Below are positions 44,168 through 53,164 of a stretch of DNA of 64,000 nt, piece after piece. The notes under the pieces were generated by a model. The model saw nothing but the letters and a program-made list of their open reading frames with translations, ran no database searches and was not told where the DNA came from. The position numbers and the translations under genes are program-made. This DNA comes from Rusavskia elegans (Eukaryota > Ascomycota > Lecanoromycetes > Teloschistales > Teloschistaceae): contig SAUG01000165.1 of NCBI GenBank assembly GCA_011316305.1, positions 33,252 through 97,251 on the forward strand. The letters run 5' to 3'. Position 1 is the stretch's first letter; each line of letters begins with the position of its first letter.

Positions 44168-45134
44168 ATGAATTTTATGAGTTACAAAACTACCATTCCC
44201 GCCCTCAATCTCACAATGGCTTCAACCCTCCGCTCCCGCCCCACAGCACTCAACTCCAAGAAATCGACTGAAGACACCGCTTGCTCATCCACCCCAACCC
44301 GCGAGTACAACCTGAGCTCCAGTTCCGACGATGATGAACGTATTTCTCGCCTCCCATCCCTCCTCGACATCCTCCGCCTCCTCCTCGTCGGCATCCTCCT
44401 CTCCACAACACTATCCTACTTCATAACATCCGAGTCCCTAACATGGGGCTACCGACCAGCATGGACCCGACCAGCCAGAATACGCGCCTGGCTTGTATAT
44501 ATCCCCCATCCCTCTCTTCTCTTGCCAAATCCCATTCCGCCCAACTCCCCACATCTAAACACCCACCTCCCACCTACCCCCCAACCCCAGCTCGCTAACA
44601 TTCTCCCCATAGCACGGCCCTATAACCCTAACACCCCACCAACTATCCCTCTACAACGGCACCAACCCCACACTACCAATCTACCTCGCCCTCAACGCCT
44701 CCATCTACGACGTCACATCGTCCCCACACCTCTACGGCCCCGGCGGACCCTACCACCATTTCTCCGGCCGCGACGCCACGCGCGCGTTCATAACGGGTTG
44801 TTTCGCTGAAGACCTGACGCCTGATTTGAGGGGTGTGGAGGAGATGTTTATACCTGTTGATGAGCCGGAGGAGGTGGTGAGTTCGAAGGTGAGGAAGACG
44901 AGGAGGGAGCGGGATTTGAGGGTTGCGAGGAGGAAGGTGGAGGAGGTGGTGGAGGGGTGGAGGGGGTTGTTTGATGGGGGGAAGGGGGGACGGTATTTTT
45001 GGGTGGGGAGGGTGGTTGGGGGGGAAGAGGTGGGGGAGGTTAGGGAGTTGTGTGAGGGGGCGAGGGAGGGGAGGGTGAGAAGGGGGAAGGGGGAGGGGGA
45101 TAAGGGGAGGGTTAGGAGGGCGGAGGATGTGTAG
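44168..45134 (+). CDS. Cytochrome b5-like heme/steroid-binding membrane protein
   Basis: Two exons, 44168-44494 and 44613-45134, with a 118-nt intron (GTATAT...CCATAG); 282 aa from the first ATG. The ATG at 44216 (MASTLRSRP) gives 266 aa and may be the real start. A transmembrane helix (LLDILRLLLVGILLSTTLSYF) precedes a cytochrome-b5-like domain: PHQLSLYNGTNPTLPIYLAL, SIYDVTSSP, YGPGGPYHHFSGRDATRAF and FAEDLTPDLRG. This is the MAPR/neuferricin pattern (progesterone-receptor membrane component, Dap1-like). Family members bind heme and support P450 or membrane-sterol functions. The C-terminal third is extremely Arg/Glu/Gly-rich because the coding strand is almost pure purine. Converges with GTR2. 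Confidence 0.85.
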
Positions 45135-45435
45135 GTTGGTGGTAGGTGGGTTGGTGTGGTTTGATGGGGGAGGAAGAGTGACCATCGATGACCAGGTGAA
45201 GAGGTCGATACATTGATTTAAAATTCACGCACAAGGAGACAGGTGGATTATGGTAGACAGGTGGCTATTATTATAGCTATGTACATTATCGAAATTCTTC
45301 AGAGACCGCAGTCGGGCATCTCTTCACGACTGAGCCTAAATCCAGTATCATGCCACTCTGTTGTCAGCTCCCGGTGTACCGTCGAACGCCATGCTCCCAA
45401 ACTATGGCCACGCCCGACTTCGACCCATCACTCCT

Positions 45436-46598
45436 CTATCCACGATCCAGGACTTGAAGCAGCGTGTTTTGAAACATCTGGATATTATAATCCACCATCG
45501 CCTTTTCCTTCTGGAAATTCGGCTCCTTCGATACTCCGATGAATACCAGAAATCTAAAACCATGATTAGCCCTCTGCCCCGTGATTCTCCGTCCCTAGAG
45601 TATAAGAAAGGTAAGAGTGATTCACTCACGCATTAAGCTCACGCAGATACACCGTATTTCCCCTCGCGCTACAGACCATCGCCTCTACAGTCTGAGCCCC
45701 GACATCTTGATGTCTTTCATCATCATTAGGCATGGTAGACGATGTCTTGGGACGATCCCAGCTATATAAGCCATAGATATCCATGATGGCGTTGATGAAG
45801 TCGGAGCAGAGTTCGTATGATGACAGATCCGAGGGCTTGGTATCGGATGCAATATAGACCTTGGACGTGACTTCGAAAATATAGACTTTCTGAAATCGAC
45901 AGCTCGCCGCCACAGTGTCGAGGAGAGTCTCATATGTTGGTAATTGGGGCACCAAACCTTGAATGACTTTGGAGAAGGCTTCGAAAATCGTGTGGTCGTA
46001 GATGGAAGTGGGGAAGTAGCTGACAGGCGGGTTTTCCAGTCCTTCGTCAAAAAGCTCGTCGCTGATTTTCTGCATGACGTCGCGGATGGTGTCTTCGCGG
46101 TAGTCTTCGGTGATGGAGTCGGTTTTGTGGATGAAGACGGAGTAGCGGATTGATGGGTAGAGGTCCGTGAGGGCGACGACGGCGGAGGTGAAGCGCGAGA
46201 TGGGTTCGAGGTAGTTGTCTTGGGCGTCGATGACCCAGACGATTCCGCCGACGTCGGAGAAGACGGAGTTGCCGTCGAGGGAGGAGGAGAGGTAGTCGAT
46301 TTGGCCGGGGAGATCCCAGATTTGGAAATCCATGAACCTGGAGAGGAAGTCAGAGGGATTTTCGGGGAGCGAGGGATGAAAGGGAGGTAGCTACTTCATA
46401 ACGTTTTGTTTCTGGATCGCGGTGGTGGCTTCCAAGAAGAGGGTCTCATGGGGGGCCATTTTGTGGAAGACGACGTTTGAGATGGAGGACTTGCCGCTTC
46501 TATTGGCCTTCGTCAGCCTTGATCATAACGATGAATATCTTGACCGACCTTTTGAGCCCCATGAGCAGCATTTTTGGCTTATGCTTACCGAACCCCAT
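45436..46598 (-). CDS. gtr2: Rag-type GTPase Gtr2
   Basis: Four exons (minus): 46598-46549, 46499-46395, 46337-45630, 45553-45436; 326 aa. Joined sequence: [20 protein letters not shown] (P-loop GLKRSGKS), [27 protein letters not shown] (G3 WDLPGQ), FIHKTD (G4), then the Rag roadblock-like C-terminal domain ([34 protein letters not shown] across the last intron, [18 protein letters not shown]). This is the RagC/Gtr2 subfamily. With Gtr1 it forms the heterodimer of the EGO/Ragulator system that signals amino-acid sufficiency to TORC1 at the vacuole. The protein looks complete. The intron-2 donor (GTAGCT) and the last acceptor are fixed by frame and homology. Confidence 0.92.
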
Positions 46599-48218
46599 GG
46601 GGGGAAGGAGGGATTGCCGTAGGTCTCCATTGGGTTCTCCCAGTACGGATTGACTCTCTACTAGGCTACCTATTGACGTTTCCGATGCTTGCTGTGAAGA
46701 AGTACGTTAGATAGCGAAGATGTCGATGTAGGTGCTCGCAAATACTGGGAGGAATAATGCACTAGTCTTAGAGCAGGATCAAAAGGGGGTATCGCAAAGA
46801 CGGTCCACTACTATGCTGCGGACCGACAGAGTGAGATAGCAGTATCCGAAAGTATTCGGATAGTACGATAGTATATATGACTCATTCAAAGCAAGAAAAG
46901 CATACGGACATGCCCAGCTCAACTCACTTCTGAGGTCACTTTTGAAGACAAATCCATGGTGGGAAAGCTCTGGAAGAGCTACCGTCTGGAAATCGGCATG
47001 CCTACAGTGTTGCTAAAGGATGCTCGCTACTGTGCTCAGGCGTCTTGAAGGCTTGCTTCTACACACATGCACCAGTCGTTCTTCTGTGTAGCGAAGATCA
47101 AATGTCTCGGAGGATTGGGGATGAGATAGACCGACTGCCGAGGTTACCCCAAGCGGCAGGTTGAGGCGAACCGGGGTCGACCCTTTTTGAAAGAGAATGA
47201 AGCGAGTGCACAGTAGATGTGTGGTAATCGTGATAATATTAAGATGATCTATGAAATCTATGTGCATGAGGAAGGAAGTAGGGCCAGTAGGGCTGGCCCT
47301 ATGACGCTAACCACTCTAGGTTAGCATCCGCTGATATGATAAGAACTCAGCCAATGAGCAACCGTAACAGAGAAGTTGTTTATCTGTGGCGTCCTACGTA
47401 TCGACTTGGCAGAACTCAGATCGTTGGCCGTGATGATGCAAAGACTGCTATTGGAGTTCGTAGCTGTGTTGTTAGTCACGCTAGGACTCCTTCTAGCAGC
47501 AGACTGGGCAAAGTCGTTACGATGTTCTCGATTGTCGTTGTCTTCTGCTTGCCATGCCAGTTTGTTTCTCGATGCTTGGAAATCAGCGGTCCAGGTAATC
47601 GTATATACTCCGGATTGAATTCAAGCTGCCGACTCATATCGGGCCTCGTAGCATCCAAATCGGAATGTTGTGGAGTTGCTTGTAACAGGCAGCTCAAGAG
47701 CTGTCACAGTCAGTATTCAGCCGCCGCGTGAGAATCAAGGCAGTCACGGTAAGAACCTTCGCTTCTGCTGGAAACCTTTTCTTGTTACTCTCTATGAGCT
47801 TGGAGCTGTTGACTGTCGTCGTGCACGCCTCGGGAACCAGTAAAGAAATTGTATTCTGCCTAGCTTCCTGGCACTGAGGCCTGTTCGGATATCATCCTAT
47901 TGGCTGCCTTCTCGACTACAGATTAACCTCTTGAGCTTCGATTCTTGTCTACTTGTCGTGCAGCAGTGAGTGAATGAGGCATCCAATGGAAAGGCTTCCC
48001 AGCTGCAAGTGTCCCTCAGCCTTGCAAACACATACCCATGGCGACTTGGTGTCAACCCACCCCTCGCGTACTTGAGTTTACGGAACCAGTACGACTGTAG
48101 AAACCATTTTATGGTCAGCATTGGATCGTACTACTCACGTTCTCACTCTTTCGTGATCAGCCCCTCACTTCGCCTACTAAAGCGGTCACTTGCACTGGGC
48201 CTCTCAGACTAGGAAGCA
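46599..48218. other. Intergenic, 1.6 kb
   Basis: Divergent region between GTR2 and the DUF4238 gene. The ORFs present (for example plus-strand 47336-47731) have no domain-like content. No repeats recognised. Confidence 0.55.
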
Positions 48219-49580
48219 ATGTCCAACATGGCTACCTCAACTCCGGAAGAGCCCCAGTCGGACACGCCATCCCAATACCATCACTATGTGCCACGATTTC
48301 TATTAAGAAATTACGCTGTTCACAAAGATGGCTTCAAGCCATCAATAAAGAAGAGTGGCAAAGGCAAATCACCCCAACCCCAAAAGCTGAATCTCCTGGA
48401 TTTGGAATCAGGCGAACTCAAGCAGGCTTGGCTAAGCAAGAATTTCGGTCTTCAAGATATGTACCGTGACTTCGACAAAGCGAACCCGGATCAGCACAAG
48501 CTTGAAAAGCAATTCAGCAATCTCGAGGAGAAAGCCAGTCAGATACTTCGCACAGTCAGAGCAAGGTTTGAGGCAGGTAAGCCAGAGATACAGCTATCCA
48601 GAGAAGAGAAAGGGAAATTAAGGAAGTTTCTCTTCATAATGCTATATCGCAACCGAACATTTCATTCACGGTTCAACAAAAGCAAGGAAGAGTACGATGC
48701 GGATGATCGTGAATTGATGCTTCGATATATGGAAGAGAAAGGCTTCAGTCACCCCCGAGACGTCTGGTTTGCCAACATCAGTGCCTTCCTGAATGCCGAA
48801 ATCGATATCAATAACTACGATCTGGTAGATTCCGAGGGTAACTCGAGCAAGATCATGGCCCTGAAAACAAAGCTTGAAAGCCAGGCCTATCCAATGGACG
48901 CAATGTGGTTTTGGAAGAATCTCCAGGCGTCTTTTCTAAGCTTCTGCACCCCAAGCGCAGATGATGATGAGTTTCTGATGACCCAAAACGCATACAGCGT
49001 TTTTGAGGGGCCAAATAATATCACGTATATGGATTACCATCTTTTCGCGCCGATCACGCCAAGACTCATGATGGTATCTCGGTCCAACGTGCTCCAACAG
49101 CCGTCCAGCCCGGAAGATCGATCAGTCCTCGAAACCGTCTCGCGTGGGTTCAAGTTGATGCAGGGTGCAGGGTCATGTCTGGAAGATCTACCCGTTTCCG
49201 AGCCAGAGAATAATTATTCGACATGGTCTAACGGTAAACAAGTCCTCTCCCCAACCAAAGTATCCTCCGATAAGCATGTCTTCTATTTCAAGTTCTTTAA
49301 ACTTCCTTCGAAACATGTCCAGTGCATCAATACGGTGTTACTTAAGGAGGCCATCAAGACGGATACAATTGCGTACCATTCTCGAGTTGGGCTTCTACGC
49401 GCGCTCGAAGCCTACTTGAGGGGGGATACTCCGGGTTTCAGAGCCCCCTTTTTCGGACAACTCCGCTCGGCAGCAGCGGAGGCTCGGGTAGGGTGGCAGG
49501 ACCTGCGCTTGATCTACCTGCAGATGCTGGAGCGAGTGGCACAAAGTATGGGCAGTCAGCTACCCACAAGGTATACCTAA
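48219..49580 (+). CDS. DUF4238 family protein
   Basis: Intronless, 453 aa from the first ATG (a second in-frame ATG lies 3 codons on). The N-terminal signature QYHHYVPRFLLRNYAV is diagnostic of DUF4238. The later family blocks EEKGKLRKFLFIMLYRNRTF, FLMTQNAYSVFEG and HLFAPITPRLMMVSRS are also present. A Lys-rich stretch (KKSGKGKSPQPQK) follows the first motif. The family is widespread in bacteria and fungi, often patchily, and its biochemical role is unknown. No transmembrane segments. Stands alone between long intergenic stretches. Patchy family distribution and lack of introns make horizontal acquisition possible, but nothing here proves it. Confidence 0.88.
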   Translation: MSNMATSTPEEPQSDTPSQYHHYVPRFLLRNYAVHKDGFKPSIKKSGKGKSPQPQKLNLLDLESGELKQAWLSKNFGLQDMYRDFDKANPDQHKLEKQFSNLEEKASQILRTVRARFEAGKPEIQLSREEKGKLRKFLFIMLYRNRTFHSRFNKSKEEYDADDRELMLRYMEEKGFSHPRDVWFANISAFLNAEIDINNYDLVDSEGNSSKIMALKTKLESQAYPMDAMWFWKNLQASFLSFCTPSADDDEFLMTQNAYSVFEGPNNITYMDYHLFAPITPRLMMVSRSNVLQQPSSPEDRSVLETVSRGFKLMQGAGSCLEDLPVSEPENNYSTWSNGKQVLSPTKVSSDKHVFYFKFFKLPSKHVQCINTVLLKEAIKTDTIAYHSRVGLLRALEAYLRGDTPGFRAPFFGQLRSAAAEARVGWQDLRLIYLQMLERVAQSMGSQLPTRYT

Positions 49581-51030
49581 GATCTTGTTGTACGCATTGC
49601 CAGAATCTACAAGTAGTCATGTATCCCGAAGGATGCAATCATTGAGGAAGAATTGGTTGTCATTTAGTTATCTCAGAAATGATATCCGCCACGAACGTTG
49701 TACTAAGTGATGATAGCCCGTAATTGAAATTATATCCGAAAATCGCTACATGGCTAAGTTGTGTCCTCTACCAAAGCATGGGATCACAAGAACGGCGCGC
49801 GATGAGATCTCTGTCACGAACATAATCAGTGACGAATAAGCAAAGATCGATTCAATGACCCTATTCCGAAGTGTCGTCCGGTCGTATCGGTAGCCTCCTC
49901 GCAAAGATATTCCTTTTCTCGGAGCTCATTCATAACATCGATAATGAACTTTCCATTTGGCTTCAGCAAACCCTCCTTCAACCAGTCCAAGATCGTTCCG
50001 TCCCTGACACCCTCCACCCAAAGCTGGCTGAGGCCTTTAGGGACTTCAAATTTGGCAATGATAGACTTCGTACGCCTCGTCTGCATGATATCAGCTTCGG
50101 CCTATAGGGGCATATCGAGATGGAGAGAAGGCAGCTGGTGAGATGCGCCAAGACCATCGTCTCCATGATGCAGATATCGACAGTCCAGTCATAGTTGTTC
50201 GACCAACGCATGGAACCACTGTGTTTCTCGCTGCCCAACCAGTAAATTTAAAGGTCTGGGATAAGCTATTGCCACAAGCCTCAGGCGGGTATTTTGACTT
50301 GGTTGAACGAAGACGCATACCTTCCTTATCCTGATATCACTCGCCTACATTTGGGGCTGGCTGATCCTCCATTGCGCCGGCCGCCCGAGGTGCAGCTCGA
50401 CTGCATCCGGCGTTGTGAGGAGAAGACGACTCCCTTGACTGTCCCATTCCTAGCATATCGTTGGCTACTCGCGAGCACAATCGATTGGAGGCCGGACAAT
50501 TGCCATACCTTGATGATGAATAGCGTTCCGAACAATGCGGAGACATCAATGAACATATATTAATCAATTGGGAAGTGACTGGAACGCTTGAGAAGAAAAT
50601 AGCCGTAGCTGTAATACGCAACAGTATAAAGTTCATGGCCAATATCCTTACGCTCCGCTATTATGAAATACCCGTTGCTCCCTATCGCTCCAAGGCCCGA
50701 TTACGCTCGGGCTCAGGCTCGTAAATTTGTTCGTTCACGCCAGCCGACGATGGGATACACTGATGTTCAACGTCTTAGGACTATACAGCTTCTCTATTGC
50801 AGCGATGTAGTTAGCAGCACCAAGAGATATACGTCAGCAACGATAGTCATAACGATACTGATATATACTTTCGGTATGACTAGGGGTTTACTGAGATGTA
50901 TGTGCAGACCGTTCTAAAACCCAGCTGGCTCTGGGGAGATGGGGAGGGCTGGTTCATCGAGACCTTCCACGCAGGCATCGGTCCAGATTCTAGGAGTAAA
51001 CTTGTCCACAATGGCTTTGAAGGCTTGCTA
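49581..51030. other. Gene-poor stretch between DUF4238 gene and acid phosphatase
   Basis: Contains the remnant at 49826-50240 (separate entry). The rest holds only short unconvincing ORFs. Confidence 0.5.
49826..50240 (-). pseudogene. Probable gene remnant, unrecognised
   Basis: An 86-codon stretch (50086-49826) reads as protein: TKSIIAKFEVPKGLSQLWVE, then DWLKEGLLKPNGKFIIDVMN and a terminal GRHFGIGSLNRSLLIRH-stop. Directly upstream, in another frame, is a run containing NNYDWTVDICIMETMVLAHL. The two overlap at CPYRP/ADIM with no intron possible between them, which indicates a frameshift. Farther upstream no start was found. It is most simply a truncated, frameshifted copy of an unrecognised gene. 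Confidence 0.35.
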
Positions 51031-52930
51031 TCAAAAGTCAGTTACCGTGCGCCAGCCAGAAGATTGAGTTATAAATACCAGAGTGCAAAACGTTTCGTCT
51101 CCTTCCAAATGGTTTCCTGGCAGTTTGCATCCAGGTATTGTCACAGGTTGATCATTGTACCGCAACCTTACATAATGCCCCTGCAACTTTGCTTTCTCTT
51201 CTGCTGTAAGCTCTTGTGTGGGCTTTCGCATCATGAGCGAAGCTGTTTTTGTTATCTTTCTCGAGGAGCCCAAGAAAGACTGCCTCGGCGCAGGCTCGGT
51301 AGGGAATGCGTTTTCAGTCTTTATCGACTCATCTTTGAAGAGCTCCACAGCAATATGGCTCGTGTAGGGAGGCCACTTCTCTCCTTCGAAAGCGCCGAGA
51401 CTTGACAGTACAGCCGCCAGTGTAGTATCGTGACAGCCACTCATTGCGAACTTGATACCACTTTCGCCTCCTCTACCTTTCTCTAGGTCGCCGTCCACAC
51501 CCGCAACTTCCAGCAGTCCATCGTTGCCGCTTCCCTCGGCACTGCCGACCATCCGAGTGACAATGTCGCCAACCAAGGCACCTATGCCTAGCTTCCGATA
51601 TTCTTGGCTTTCCTTGTAGCCGGAGAACCATTCCTCGGTACCGATCTTGTCGATAATCTCGCGTCCTTTCTGATCATAGAAAGCAGACGGAAGACGCGTT
51701 TTCGGTCCATGAGCAAGCGTTGAATTTACCGTGTCCATAATGCCTGACAGTCGAGGATGCGAGTCTACAGCGACACGTTGGCCTTCAGGCATCCACTTCG
51801 ATATCAAGGAATTGAGATATTCCATATCTTTGCTGTCGTTCCCTTGGATATGTGTAAGTAATGGCCCGAGTGGGCGAGAGGGCAATCGACTACATACACC
51901 TGTCGGCGGTTCGTTGCGCAAAAGCCCGACCCAGCTGACTAAATCTTCTACAGTTGCCCTCATTTGGGAACAGGGTCTCGTCCGCCGCAGCTCGCGTGAT
52001 AATGGTAGGAGGAGGAAACGAAGCAGTCCGGGCAGAAGATGGATACATGCCGACGAAGCTCTGCTGTACCGAGTCTAGAGCCCGCGGCATTGGTGTAGCC
52101 CGCAGATATATCATATCCGCATCGCTGATGATTCGAGGCATGAAGCTAAGCTGGTCAACGTAGAGATGACGGAGTCTTTCTCCCAAAGCAAGAGTTGTCT
52201 CGCGGCCTTTGTCTGTCAATTCACCCAACTGGCTGAAATGTCTTAGCAACGGAAGGGGTTACTTAAGCAGTGACCATATTCTTCCTACCAAACTGTATCA
52301 ACGGCACCCTCTGGTCCTGCAGCTAAAACAGGCCGGTCATCGTCGCCGAAAGTCTCCATGCGGCGGCGCCACTGGAGATCATTCCAGGTCGACCAGTCGG
52401 TCTTTGTCATGACAACGCTCGAGAACCGCTTAGCAGCATTACAGTACGGCCAGTCTAACGCGATAAATCAGGACGAAGCAACCCAAACAAAGAGAAGATA
52501 TTGTTTACACGGGGCAAGACCAGCCTAAGGGATAGAGAATAAGCCTGAAGACAACGAAAGTTTACAGACAGACGATCACGGCTTACATTCTGAAATCGAG
52601 CCGAAACTGGACTTCGTTCCCCTAGCAGTAAATTCAGCCTTATCAACTAACCTCCACGCCCAGAAAATGGGGTGTCACCATGGCGCAAGAGCTACAGCGA
52701 AAGTATCACAGTCAGTACAGAAGCCTCAGGCAGAGGGTGATCGCAGGCAAGCACGTCGTGAAGTACATTCGTTTTGAGAAGGTAGTTGAAAAACGATGTT
52801 CAGATAGGAAGGAGACGTGCAAGATGTTCAGTAGACATACTATCTGTACCAGCTGCAGTTTGAGAGTGGCAGGGTATAATCTGCGCAGCTCCTCGTCCGA
52901 GTAGGCCCCTCGAGGGACCAATGTAGTCAT
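51031..52930 (-). CDS. Histidine acid phosphatase (ACP6-like), seven exons with two microexons
   Basis: Exons (minus): 52930-52841, 52691-52679 (13 nt), 52621-52587 (35 nt), 52524-52509 (16 nt), 52454-52289, 52232-51898, 51842-51031; 488 aa. All introns are GT-AG, and the phases close exactly. The small exons are needed to rebuild the catalytic region: LKLQLVQI-LLRHG-ERSPVSARFQN-AGLAP-YWPYCNAAKRF, where RHGERSP is the phosphohistidine motif (RHGxRxP). Downstream: GELTDKGRETTLALGERLRH, YLRATPMPRALDSVQQSF, and SGCHDTTLAAVLSSLGAF with the HD proton-donor motif. The overall pattern is that of the lysophosphatidic-acid-phosphatase-like (ACP6-type) branch of the histidine phosphatase superfamily, often mitochondrial. 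No classical presequence is obvious, so location and substrate are inferred only. Confidence 0.87.
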
Positions 52931-53164
52931 AATTACTACAGGAATGCAATATCTGCCAGTGCTATATTAAATTACCGAATGTAAATCATCACGACCGAAT
53001 ATTCGCCACATCGACGATCGAAATGGCATCTCAGCTTCGTTGCAGCTTGCCGGCGATAGAGTGGCAAAAGAGCGCTAGCGTGATTGCCGCCAAGGGGCGC
53101 TAGCGGCTAACCGCGCTAATCGTCCAGATGGGGTGAGTCTGCGCAAATCGTTGAACCAAGCTCC

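Noticed and set aside
44673..45185. 170-codon minus-strand Pro/Leu/His-rich ORF
   Set aside because: Shadow of the purine-rich end of the cytochrome-b5-like gene. Long C-rich frames stay open by composition alone.
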